Below, in pieces: positions 54,081 through 64,000 of a DNA stretch of 64,000 nt. How positions within the stretch are numbered: the stretch's first letter is position 1; the number at the start of each line of letters is the position of its first letter. Made by a program: the position numbers and the translations under genes. The notes below the pieces were generated by a model. The model saw only the letters and a program-made list of their open reading frames with translations. It did no database searches and had not been told where the DNA came from. Source of the stretch: Lycocorax pyrrhopterus obiensis (taxonomy: Eukaryota; Chordata; Aves; Passeriformes; Paradisaeidae); contig JACSVZ010000041.1 in assembly GCA_014706295.1 (NCBI GenBank), positions 868,001 through 932,000 of the forward strand, given 5' to 3'.

Positions 54081-54264
54081 CGTTTCCCAGTCTCTCCACA
54101 CTGGCACCAAGGTGTGTCTCACCTGTTCCCTGCTTGGTTCCCGACTCCCACCCCACGCCAGGCGCTCCAGCTGTTGTTGCATTGCTGCCTGGAACAATCC
54201 AGAGCTGCAGATCCGTGGGAGGCGCCTCCAAAGCATCCACAGACCTGGAAAAGCAGCAGCACAT
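54081..54264. other. short GC-leaning spacer
   Basis: Nothing was recognised. Confidence 0.3.
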
Positions 54265-54430
54265 GAGACGTTTTGGTTTCAATGACTGATGGCACGTGCA
54301 GAATTCTCTGGAATGGCATGCACATATTTCAAATAGAGCTAATTAGTCTCTGGAACAGCTGCTGAAAGATGGGATGAGTTTTTTGATTGCTCAGAATCTT
54401 TAAATCAAGACTAAATGTCTCTCTCTAGGA
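54265..54430. promoter_or_regulatory. candidate CNE
   Basis: TTCAATGACTGATGG, GCACGTGCAG (E-box), TGGCATGCAC, GAGCTAATTAGTC (TAATTAG) and TTTTTTGATTGC. Moderate. Confidence 0.35.
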
Positions 54431-54904
54431 GAGATGAAGCTGCACCATGACTGAAATCTTGACATGGGAAGAATCAGTGGGTAGAGCAGGTGAGAGGAGA
54501 AGGTTCCCTCTGCCTGGAAACTCTCTGAAATCCCAGCAGAACTCTTCCATCTGTCCCTGTAGTTGCCATATTCTGAAAACATCTCTCAGTGCCCTTATCT
54601 CAGTCAGTATCTTTTGGAAAAAACCCTACTGTGGTTCAAATTCAGATTGAAGACAAAAAGAGGCCTGGAGTGCCACTCTCTCTCTCTCCCTCTCTCTCTC
54701 TCTCTCAATCTCTTTTTTTAACTCTAAAATTGTTTCCTCTGCCTGCAGTGCATCAAATAACTTCTTTCCCACCCTTCCTCCGAAAGCTCATTCCCTCCAC
54801 GGAGCCACTCTGTGGAATCTGTCACCTGCATTTGCCTGAGCAAAGGACCCAGACGAGCTCGGGGAAGAATGGTGTAAGTAAATCCACGCTGATCCCAAAT
54901 CCTC
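54431..54904. other. mixed spacer with CT repeat
   Basis: Mixed sequence around the CT microsatellite at 54676-54706. No gene was recognised. Confidence 0.35.
54676..54706 (+). repeat. (CT)n microsatellite
   Basis: CT dinucleotides, with one CCC interruption at 54688-54690, followed by AATC and a T-run. Confidence 0.9.
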
Positions 54905-55180
54905 TTAACAACATCTGACCATATTGTTGGGCACAGGCCTATAATGCTGTTAGAGTAATTCCCAGTCTTTTAAAGTCAGGAGCTATAGTCCAGGGTGATG
55001 CAGGAGTGATACAGCTGCAGGGGAATCTGCACTTTACATATTTAACAGAAGCGTGCTGAGCTCTTTAACATATCATTGCTGTACTTTTTGACATCAAAAG
55101 GATTGCATTTCCATACTTGGATGAATTAATAGGATTTGCATGTCACCCTCATTCTGTACTTTCTTTGCTGAGTTACACTG
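54905..55180. promoter_or_regulatory. candidate CNE, strong
   Basis: GGCCTATAATGC, AGAGTAATTCCC, CTTTACATATTTAAC, CTTTAACATATC, TTTTTGACATC, GATGAATTAATAGG and ATTTGCATGTC (POU-like). High complexity with no repeats. Confidence 0.5.
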
Positions 55181-55969
55181 CAGGAATTTGAAAGGTGGGG
55201 AAGCTGTGGAGGTGTGCTCATGTGTGTGTGAGTCCTTGGGAACAACACACGGCTCCGGGATGGGTTTGAAGCCGACTTTAAAGGAGCAGCATTTCTGTGA
55301 CGTGCCCAGGAGATGTTTCCTTCCTCCCCAGCTGATGTTTGGTAGCTGATGGCAGCAGCATTCCTGGGAACACCTCTGCACACAGAGGCCAGGCCAAAAT
55401 CTGCTCCTGTCACCACTGACCCTGTGCTGCTACCGAGCTTTTAAAGCTGGTCCTGCAGAGCTCAGGAACCCACGGCTGGATCAGGAGGGAATTCAGGGCT
55501 CACTCGAGCACCTGGGCCATGGGATAGTGCTCCTTGAAATGTTCTCTGCCCATGGAGACCCCAGGAGCTGCTGAAGCAATTGGCAGTTCTGCTCCAGCCT
55601 CCAAGGGGGGACATTTCACTCACAGCTCACATTGTGCCACCCAAATTCCTCTGCTGGTCTTGTTTCGAGCTGATCCAGCACTGGTGCTCCAAGTGTCCTG
55701 AGAAATTCCCAAAGGCAGCCAGAGGGGATTCTGGGCTGCTGGAGGCTCCCTCCCTGCCCTCCCCTCCCATGCACACACCTTGTCCCTGACACCGCGACTG
55801 CAGTAATATTGGATTTCTCCCCGTGTTCCCTGGATTTCAGGACTGGCTGGACCCAGCCCTGAGTACCCCTGTCCTCTGCAGCAGAGCTGAGTGCTGACCA
55901 TTCCTGGACAGACTCAGAATCCTGTGCCTGAGTGAAATTTTATCCTTTCAGACAGGCCCTGCAGTGTCT
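55181..55969. other. GC-leaning spacer, no gene recognised
   Basis: GC-rich with overlapping frames on both strands; nothing was recognised. Confidence 0.4.
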
Positions 55970-56130
55970 GGAGTTACTTTTGCACTGACGGCGGCAGTCA
56001 TTAATTACCCTCTGGATGATTGACATATCAGTGAGCAGCAGCAATGTAATACTTTCCTAACGCTGCAGCCTTCCCAGGGAAGCGTAACTGGACCTGACAC
56101 ACTTATCCCGGACAGCTTATCCCTTGTTTT
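55970..56130. promoter_or_regulatory. candidate CNE
   Basis: GCAGTCATTAATTACCC, GGATGATTGACATATC (PBX/MEIS-like TTGACA) and GCAATGTAATAC. Short, with a good homeodomain core at its left. Confidence 0.4.
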
Positions 56131-56649
56131 GTGTTTATCCGAGCGCTGTGAAAGTGCCACCTCAGCACTCTGCCCTCGGCCCCGAGCTGGGAGAGGGGCA
56201 GGGTGGGGAACGGGAGGAACGGGGGTCTCACAGAGGGGAGGTGGGGATGGCAGCGGAGGGGCTGAGCCGCTGCCAGAACGGGCTGAGCTCCAGCAGGGTG
56301 TGACCCCCCTGTGTGTGACAGCGTCAGTCAGTCCTGACATGACGGTGGCACCAGGGTGGCACTGCCAGGTGCCCTCTGTTCCCACAGGTTTGGTTTAAGA
56401 TCTCAGAATTAATTTACCCATTCTGAAAAAGGAAAGAATAATCTCATCCCTGCCCCTCATTTTCCTGACTCAACAGAAATCCAATTGCTGCTTGTTTTGG
56501 CTCAAACTGGGGCCACAGAGTCCCTCCCAGGCTGTGACAGGGACCTCTGCTGACTGCTCGCTGACTCCCACTGGCTGAGAGAGCCTTGAAGAATTCCCCC
56601 TGCTCTGACAGGGATTCCTGCTCAACTTTCTCTCCCATTTTCAGGGAAC
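56131..56649. other. GC-rich spacer
   Basis: GC-rich; overlapping frames; nothing was recognised. Confidence 0.35.
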
Positions 56650-57080
56650 TGGGAAGTTCCGGCGGGCGGCAGGGCCCTGGGAACGCGCTGGGTGGGTGCC
56701 GGCGCTCCGGCAGCACCGGCGAGCGCTGATGAACGGCGGCAGAGCAGCAGGAGAGCGAGAGGGATTGAGAGCAGGAGCCCATAACTTCCCATTAAAAAAC
56801 AGAGAGCGAGCACAAGCAACTCCCTGAGTGATGACTGATTCCTGGTGCGTCCCCTTGGGTCAGGAAGCATTTGAGTGCATCATTTTTAAAGATGACTAAA
56901 AGCAGCCGGGATCCCAGCGCTGCTGACGCGCTGCTGTCCCGCGGTGCCGGTGCCGACCCTCAGCCCGGCGTTCCCAGCACAGACACCTCACCCGCCCGGC
57001 TCGGAGCCTGGCCCTGCCCCTGGCATTCACCGCTGGGGCTCTGAGGAACCTGGCAGGCTGCGGGGGAGTGCCTGGGCTGC
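56650..57080. other. CpG-rich island
   Basis: Two CpG-dense patches, about 56655-56760 and 56905-57010, with an AT-richer middle (56770-56900). No TATA box or initiator was recognised. Confidence 0.5.
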
Positions 57081-57309
57081 GGGCACAGCAGAGGGGCCGC
57101 CCTGCTGCTCCCCACCGTTCTCTCTGCAGCGTTCCTACTTCCTTGCTGCTTCTCCCCCGGCTCCCTGACTCCTCGTGGCGAGGGTTTCTTGGGTTCTAAT
57201 CCATTGTTTCTGAGAAGTCACCGTTTATGGCCTGCCTCTGAGCCCAGAGATCATCTCACAAGCTCAGGAAACGCCTGACACGTGGAGCTGCGCTCAGCTC
57301 AGCAGGGCC
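57081..57309. other. GC-leaning spacer
   Basis: Nothing was recognised. Confidence 0.3.
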
Positions 57310-57375
57310 CGTGCTGAGCTCCGCAATTAATGGTCCTGCATGAGCCTGATTAATTGTGAAACTCCTACCAATCTC
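57310..57375. promoter_or_regulatory. small homeodomain-site inverted repeat
   Basis: CAATTAAT at 57324-57331 and ATTAATTG at 57349-57356 form an 8-bp inverted repeat with a 17-nt spacer. Both arms are homeodomain cores. Confidence 0.35.
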
Positions 57376-59609
57376 CGTGGGGAGGGACTGCACTGAAGGT
57401 ATAAAGGGTCTGAGCGTCTCCTCTGGCCAGGTCAGGCAGCAGCAGAGCCAGCAGGGTCCTGTCCTGTGGCTGAGGTGTGCCAGACCCTGCTCATCCCTCG
57501 GGGCTGGGAAATGGGCGATTGCCTGGCACAGGCAAAGCTTTGCCCCTCTCGGCTTGTTCCGAGGGGAGGGCACAGCTCTGAGCTTTGTCCCGGTCGAGGT
57601 CTACCAGAGGGACTCATGGAGAGCTTGTTCAATCACAGGAAAGCTCCAGCTGGTTTTGTTTAGCTGTTTGGCACTTCCAGGTTTGAAATTCCTGGGGTTA
57701 CTTTGCTTCCCAGCCCATCCCTGCAAACTGAACATATTTCTGTGCTGCTCAGGACTGCAGCAGGGCAGGAATCCATGTGCTCAGGACTGGGCTCAATTTG
57801 TTATTTTGTCAGAGATCTGACACGAATAAAACCCAAGCCGTGTCAACGGATTGCAGATGTTTTCCCTCTGCTGACACGCCACATCCTGGAGGGAGCTCAC
57901 AGGGCTGCACTCCCTGCCTGGAGATGTCAACTCCACTGCACAAGATCTACTCTGAGGGGCTGAGAACTCCTCTTTGGTGGTGGGATGCAAGCTGGGCACT
58001 CAGCCTCTCTCTGTGCTTCCAAAATCCCCAGAGGGAGCAGAGCACGGCCTAAGGGCAGCCGGGATCTCATCTGAGCTGCCTTTGGTGGTGCCTCCTACTC
58101 CTCTGGAAATGGGTAAACCAGGCCAAGACCCTTCTGGTTTATCTCCCTGAGAGAGGTGGGGAAGGACAGGGGGAAGGTGCAGCCATGGGACTCAACCCAG
58201 GTCCAGTAGAAAAACCCCAAGGATGTCAGGATTCTCCCAAAGAGATGCTCTGGAGTTCTGCTGCACACCGAGGCCTTTGTAACACTCCGTTATCTTTATT
58301 CTCCCGATAAACCATCCTGACTCCTTCAAAGCCACTGAATTAACACCTGAGTCAAACCTTTTAATGTCCCTTGGACACGCAGCGCTCGTTGCTGTCTGCC
58401 TGTGCATTCTGAACGGGCCTGGGTGAATAAATAATGCAGCAGGCACTGCTGCCTCCGTGGGATTTGTTCTAAAGAACCCGCTCAGCTGTGCAGCGCTGGG
58501 GAGCCTTTTGTACCCGGCTGGGAGAGGCTCCCCAAAGCTCTGGCTCTGAAAAGAGCATCTGTACAGACAGCCAAGAGAAGCGTGAGGGGAGAGGGAAGCG
58601 AGCAAGGGCAGAAAGGGAAAAAGAAGGCGGCACAACCCAAGGCACAAAGGTTCAACCCGACAAGCGCAGGAAATCTCTTACCTTGGCCCGGGAATGTCAT
58701 TGTGATGCAAAAACCCCAAAGCCCTGCCTATATTTAGAAAGTCTCTTGCCTTGGTTTGCTTTCCCGAGGCTTGCTTTATTCACCCAGAGCTTCACAGGAT
58801 TAAAATAGAAACGCTCTCCTGGGAGCTGCTTATGGACATCACCACTAAAATGTGATTGCCCTGGACCCGGGGGGTGGGCACAAACCCCCCCGAGCCATTC
58901 GCTCCCAGGGCTTTTGAGGGAGGGGATTGTTCCTCCTTCCCCTTCACGAGGGCTGGACATGAGGACATGGGACAAGAATTAAGACAAACCCATAATTTTT
59001 TTGAAACCTGGCAACCAAAAAGACTTAAAGAAGAAATCCAGAAGTTCCTGGGAGCACAGTCCTATTTCCTCCAGCTTCTCACCAGCGAACTGATTTAGCA
59101 GGCTCCAATTTGAAGTCTGTTTTTTGGGATTTGATCACATCCAATCCTGTCTCTCTGACCATTAAGGCTAAATTTTGCTTTTGCTACCTGGCACAGCCTC
59201 TGGGGCCTGAGTGTCAGTGCTCCCATATTGCACAGAGTGGGAATAAAGGCAAAGATGGAATCTCAGCTCCACTCAAGATTTTGCCAGAAATGGGATTTTT
59301 TTTTTTTCCAGTTCAGACACTGTAGAATGGATCCTCCCTGCTCAGAGGAGCAGGGGAGTGATGGAGATCAGAGCCCCTGACGGGTCCTGGAGGGGCTGGA
59401 GCTCCAACCCAGCACCTCTGAGGGCAGACAATGGACTGCCAAAAACCCTCGTGAGCAATGCCAGGCATGAAATCCCTTGAAACAGCAGCACAAGCCCTTC
59501 CCAGGCTGAGCAAGGCAGCTCTGGCTGCGAGCTGGTGGCAGCAGCTGAGTGCCTGGGATGAATCACGGTGCTGTTGTGCCTTCCCTGGACGGCACCGGCG
59601 GGTTTGGGT
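57376..59609. other. mixed spacer, no gene recognised
   Basis: Over 2 kb of mixed to GC-rich sequence with overlapping frames of up to 154 codons. A T12 run lies at 59296-59307. No gene, repeat family or motif cluster was recognised. Confidence 0.4.
59296..59307. repeat. poly-T tract (12 nt)
   Basis: Uninterrupted T12. Simple repeat. Confidence 0.8.
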
Positions 59610-59915
59610 GTCTGATCATTGCCTGGATACCTTTTCCTTGTGTCAATATTTTTGCTGTGGAACAGTACACAGCCTTCTACCTGAAATTTTACAAACTGGC
59701 AGGGTACTATTACAAAAGATTACTTAATTGCAGATTACTACTGTACATTTGAATCTCAGTATCTTATTAAGCTGTCAGCCTTAATTACCATTATATGTTT
59801 AGATTATGCCACAGATTATTTAGTTCGGTACCTTGGTTTGCCAACCTGTTTGCTTGGTGACATGACAGGGTGGTAATTACAGCATTACTGGAAAACCTAA
59901 ATTTTTCCATGGGAA
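59610..59915. promoter_or_regulatory. candidate CNE, strong
   Basis: GTGTCAATATTTTTGC, AAGATTACTTAATTGC, GCAGATTACTAC, CTTATTAAGCTGTCAGCC (MEIS-like), CCTTAATTACCATTATATG, TAGATTATGCC and GGTGGTAATTACAGC. Dense TAATTA cores and high complexity over 300 bp. Confidence 0.5.
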
Positions 59916-60494
59916 AGACGAGAAGCCCTTGGCACCAGCAGTGACCCCACAACTGCTCGTTCCTGCAGGGGTAAGCAGCGTTTGCTCCGTGTGGCTCTGG
60001 ATCTCTCAGACCTGGCTGGCCCCCACCCTGGGGGGAAGGGGATGTGCACAAGGGGCCAGGGTTTGTGGGGTGTGAAATGCTCACAAGGAAACCCAAACCT
60101 GGCTGAACTGTGCAGTCCCCACACAAACTGTGCTGCTGCAACACCCCCCAGGCACCCGCAGTGTGCCGGGGCCTTCCATCCCAAAGGCTGTTTTCCATCA
60201 TGGCCAGGGTGCAAAATGCCCTGGTTCTGTCTCTCCAGGCGGGGCACGAGGGAGGATGTGGATGGGCAGGGTCACCGGACATCCAGCCAGGTCCCCTCTG
60301 TCCCACCAGGAGTGACAAACCCCTAAACTGGGAGGGAGGTGGGGAGGGGCAGAGCCTCGTGTCCTGCGCTCCAGGTACTCCGGCTCTGAGGGACAAAACA
60401 AAACCCCCTGGAGCAGGACAGGGATGGAAGGGCTGAAATCTCCTTCCTGCCCTGAGTCTCTTTTCCACACCCAGGTGGAAAGATGCAGGGTAGA
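59916..60494. other. GC-rich spacer, no gene recognised
   Basis: GC-rich, with overlapping frames including a 243-codon minus-strand frame (59791-60522) that begins in one CNE candidate and ends in the next. No domain was recognised. Confidence 0.4.
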
Positions 60495-60960
60495 TGTGAG
60501 GTACAGCATCTATATCTGTCACTGCAGATGGAGAGACATAAATTACAGGTATAAAAATCCATGCTATTTACTTCCTCTCTGGGTACAATCAGAAGAGTTC
60601 TATACATCTTTATATTTATGTAGCAATAAATACATTAGATAAAAGTAATCTATTCAAGTCACAATTACCTCTTACTCAAATACACCTTGTAAGGAATTTG
60701 TCTCCTGTTCTGATGGTATATGCTGTGTATTGATATTATTTTGTCTGGTTATTATTAAAAAAACCCTGTCTCTGCCTCACTCTAATCTCTTCCTTGGCAC
60801 AGCCATTGTTTTAAAAGCCTAGAATGATAATAAAGTATAGGGAAAACACTTAGGAGAGCCATCCATTTCTCAGCCCGTCCTCAGTTAATTAATACTCCAC
60901 GTTCTCCAGAGGAGAAATCTCAGCTCCTTCGCCAAATTAAGGAAGGAAGAGATGCCATAA
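60495..60960. promoter_or_regulatory. candidate CNE
   Basis: ACATAAATTACAGG, GCTATTTACTTCC, GCAATAAATACATTAG, AAGTAATCTATTC, CACAATTACCTC, GTGTATTGATATTATTTTG, GGTTATTATTAAAAAAACC, CACTCTAATCTC and TCAGTTAATTAATACTCC. Long, strongly AT-rich block. Confidence 0.45.
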
Positions 60961-61439
60961 ATATTCTGCTGGGCTGGAGTCGGTTTTGCTTCCATTGCAG
61001 TTCTGAGCTCCAGCTCTGTTTGCCTGGAGCTGAGCACCCTCCCTCCCCAGCCTCGAGGAAAAGGGGTTGTTCCTCTCTTTTTGAGGGATGAAGGGGCCTC
61101 CCCTCACTGCTGCTGGACAAATAACCCGGCAGTCCCTGCCCCTGGCACCATTTCACCTCCAGCCAAGGGCTCCTTCCCGCAGACCTGGGGGTTTCACTCG
61201 GGGTTTGCAGGAGGAACTCCCGTATTCCTGGGAGCAGTGCTGGTTATCCCTCCTGCCTTCCATGCTCCTTGCAACGTCCAGCTGAAGCCAGAATTCTGCT
61301 AACCCAGCTACTGGGGTTATTTGAGATTCTTCTCTTCAGTCAGAGAGATTTAAACTGCTCCTTATCTGTGTAACCTCTGTGGGTCGGGGAGGGTGAGACT
61401 TTATATAAAAAGAAGCGTCTCTCCTTTAAGTACTTGGAT
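60961..61439. other. GC-leaning spacer, no gene recognised
   Basis: Mixed to GC-rich; nothing was recognised. Confidence 0.35.
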
Positions 61440-61890
61440 TCCAAGTGTGCCCTACAGCAGAGAAAATTTCATCCCTGTGGGCTTCAAACACCAGAAATTA
61501 GAACAAGGCAGCAGCACCAGTTTAATACCAGGAGCTCAGTAATGACTCTGGCCTGGTGGTTTTCTCCTGGGTAATTCCCTACAACGTTCCTTCCCTGGCA
61601 GTTTTATTTCCCAAAGAGAAAGCAAGGACTTTGTCAGGGAGAAGTTTCCTGATGAGAGATTAGAATCATAACCAAATTAAATGATTGTCTCTAACTAATT
61701 AGATTAGTTTAAATTGAATAATGAAACCTTTAGCTGTATTTAATGTAACATGCCTGAAGTCCAACGATTAGTCTGCTGAATGAAGCTAAACAATTAAAAA
61801 CACAATCTATTTTATAGCTTATTTTATAGGAACAATTGGAAAAACTATTACTGCTGAAATCTGCAGAGGAAATGCACAATTACGAGCCCG
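61440..61890. promoter_or_regulatory. candidate CNE, strong in its second half
   Basis: It lies mostly within 61303-61818, which lacks 60-codon frames on both strands. The second half has CTAACTAATTAGATTAG, TTTAAATTGAATAATG, GTATTTAATGTAAC, CCAACGATTAGTC, AACAATTAAAAAC, GCTTATTTTATAGG and GCACAATTACG. Confidence 0.5.
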
Positions 61891-62190
61891 AGAGGAGCAG
61901 CCAGAGCAGGGAATGAGCAGCAGGGCCAGGTGAGGCACCAGGAAGGACTTGGGCCTTCCTCCCAACCAACACTGGCCAGGTCTGGCATTTATCCCTTCAT
62001 TACTGAGGTCAAGGGGGAAAAATACCTTAATTCTCAAACATCTTGGTCACATTGGATCAATGTTAAAATAAAAAAAAAAACCCCACCAATACTTAATGCC
62101 TCAGGTAAAAATCAGAGGATCATTTTGTGACACGTGTTTTCATGGCTTGTGCTTTGCATGGCCATCAAGGAGGAACTCTGTAATGTACAG
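61891..62190. other. mixed spacer
   Basis: Mixed; contains an A-rich run near 62068-62080. Nothing was recognised. Confidence 0.3.
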
Positions 62191-62277
62191 CCATCCATCC
62201 TTTATCCATCCTTTATCCATCCTTTATCCATCCATCCATCCATCCATCCATCCATCCATCCATCCATCCGCCCATCC
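62191..62277 (+). repeat. (ATCC)n microsatellite with TTT-interrupted 5' units
   Basis: ATCC units first interrupted by TTT (CCATCCTTT three times), then about eleven near-perfect ATCC units to 62269. The longest of the three ATCC loci. Confidence 0.9.
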
Positions 62278-63679
62278 TGGGTTTCACAACACAAGGGAAT
62301 GCTGCAGTGTTATGACAAAGCCCCTGGGAGTGTATTTGCACCTCAAAGCACCCAAACAACTTTAAAAACGAAGCTTTCAGACACCCAAAGCACAGCCTGG
62401 GCCTTTGGCAAGCACCCAGCTCCCTCCCAAAAATGCATCTCAGGCTCCCAGGCCTTTGAGGCCCTGCCTGAACCAGAATTGTGGTTGAACAGGAAGGTGC
62501 TGCAGGAACACCAAGTGCAAAAGCCATTTTTGCCCTGGTTCCCTCTGTGGACGCTCCTGGTGCTCGCACAGAGCTCCCCGCAGAGCCTGGCCCAGCCACA
62601 CAAAGCCCTCAGCACAGAACACGAGTGGCACAGGGGAGCCGGGGCACACCAGCACTCGGGAGCTTTTCCCTCACGCAAACCTGCCCGTAAGACCTTTTCC
62701 AAACGTCACCCCTGAATTCCCAGCGCTGAGCTCCCAGTCCTGTTGGGATCTCTGCCCATTTGGAGTGACTAATCCTATTTTGGAGGTTGCTGGGCAATAG
62801 GGCCCTTTTATTTGCTCGGGAGGAAGCTTCAGCATTTCAAGCAGCATGAATTCCAGCCTGCTACAAGTCTCCCAGCTGGCAGAACAGCTTGAACATTCTG
62901 TATTTTTGATGAAATCTTTGATCACCTCATTGCAAGATCTGGTTGCCTACTCTCAGCTCTCTGGCAGCTCTGAGCCCAACCTGCCATTTCGAGATGGGGT
63001 TTGTTCTTTTACGGATTAGGCGCATTAAATAAATAAACCAAACTGTCTCAGAGATCTCCTGATCAATAATGGCACGGGCCCAGGGGCCTGGGAACACAGC
63101 ACACAAAATTCCAGAGTAAAACCAGTGTCAATCAGACCTTCCCGTGTCCATCTCCTGAGGGAAGGTGCCTGCCCTGCTTTGGTTGAACACAGAAGGCATC
63201 GCTGATCCCTCGTTACCTTGGAGATCACTCTGTTCCCAGGTTACCACCTGCATCACGAGGAAATATGGCCGTGGAATGAGCAGTGGAAGCTCCAGCTTGT
63301 TCCCAGAGAACAAGGAGGAGGACACGTGAAGACGCCAAAAGCAACCCCCCAGCCACCAGCAGAGCCTCCCGCGGCGGAGCAGCACCGCGCCATGAGAACG
63401 TTCCTGCGGGATCCAGGAGGACTCTGCTGCTCCCTCCTTGGCCAGCAGAACCCAGGGCACAGCGAGGAGCTGCCCAGCCCGGAACAGCCCCTCAGCAGCT
63501 GCAGTTCAGCCAAGCTGAGATCCCATCTGAGGTGCCCTCGTTATTGGCGTCACAGCTTTCGTGTCTGTAGTAGCGAGGTAAAACGAGGTTGTGTGAGTCA
63601 CACATTAACCATGCCAGGATGGGGAAAGGGCTGTGTGGTGCAGGAATTCCTTTGTCAATGTCAGCTGAGACAAACATAA
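62278..63679. other. GC-leaning spacer, no gene recognised
   Basis: Mixed to GC-rich with overlapping frames (193 codons on plus through the ATCC repeat; 153 codons on plus at 63218-63679). Nothing was recognised. A small AT patch at 63000-63070 is not distinctive. Confidence 0.4.
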
Positions 63680-63960
63680 GGAAAAATATACTGCAAAGTG
63701 TTTCCTTGAATTATTGTATCAGCTGTGATGTTTATTGCTGCCTGGACTCCGTCCCGAGGATTATTTTAAATAATGAGTTCTTCGGTGGGGACCTTCACTG
63801 AAGCAATATTTATATAAACATGGGCTTGATTAAGAGCAAAGAGAAGTCAGCAGGAATTTTCCTCTTGTCTTCAGAGACTTTAAATTACATCCACGTTGCA
63901 GGACATTCTGAGAGGCCGATTTCAGATTCCAGCTTCGTGCTGCATTTGTGAGCGTCGGGG
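63680..63960. promoter_or_regulatory. candidate CNE
   Basis: CTTGAATTATTGTATC, GATGTTTATTGC, GGATTATTTTAAATAATGAG (near-palindromic TTATTTTAAATAA), GCAATATTTATATAAAC, GGCTTGATTAAGAGC and TTTAAATTACATCC. Confidence 0.45.
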
Positions 63961-64000
63961 CAGCTCAGAAGCAGCAACAAGAGCACGTGAAACAAAAGCT

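Noticed and set aside
55181..55970. Possible additional CR1 or LTR in GC-rich spacer
   Set aside because: Individual words resembled CR1, but no ordered blocks or terminal repeats were found.
62134..62715. 193-codon plus-strand frame with an IHPS repeat
   Set aside because: The repeat is the translation of the ATCC microsatellite.
1..64000. CRISPR array, operon, prophage or defence system
   Set aside because: Tandem repeats are directly adjoining without unique spacers, there are no operons or ribosome-binding sites, and the repeat content is that of a bird genome.

Overview
This looks like a stretch of bird nuclear genome, probably from a songbird. It contains degraded CR1 LINE fragments, two of which retain the TGATTCTN-type 3' octamer repeats or the lead sequence that adjoins them. 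It has no recognisable mammalian repeats, is compact, and is moderately GC-rich. Several CR1 copies match from memory the type common in passerines; assignment below 'bird' is inference. No bacterial or viral gene organisation is present.

I find no protein-coding gene, tRNA, rRNA or recognisable small RNA gene. The many open frames of 60-337 codons lie in GC-rich spacers, overlap each other on both strands, and run through poly-T tracts, minisatellites, tetranucleotide repeats and CR1 fragments. None gave a product I recognise. A few frames with splice-like borders are reported as low-confidence observations only.

The layout is a mosaic. About sixty AT-rich islands of 60-700 bp, rich in TAATTA, TGTCA, FOX-like and POU-like motifs and nearly free of long frames, alternate with GC-rich spacers. 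This is the texture of conserved non-coding elements (CNEs) in the intergenic or intronic landscape of a developmental regulator. Conservation cannot be measured here, so each is a candidate called from composition and motifs. The strongest are at 10.67-11.1, 14.2-14.7, 15.6-16.4, 20.1-20.7, 23.0-23.5, 26.6-26.9, 31.6-32.2, 35.9-36.4, 43.2-43.6, 47.0-47.2, 54.9-55.2, 59.6-59.9 and 61.6-61.9 kb.

CpG-rich patches lie at 13.8-14.8, 42.75-43.17, 43.97-44.58, 45.6-45.75 and 56.65-57.1 kb. The 42.7-45.7 kb group encloses a CNE candidate and is the best place to look for an unannotated promoter. Repeats comprise six CR1 fragments, one older CR1/L3-like fragment, a 41-bp minisatellite whose central copies each carry a CACGTG E-box, a 26-bp minisatellite with 13 copies, a G-quadruplex-prone GGGAT array, an E-box-rich degenerate array beside it, and simple repeats.

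I could not identify the flanking gene. No defence, mobile or otherwise new system is visible; what is worth a second look is regulatory and repeat structure.
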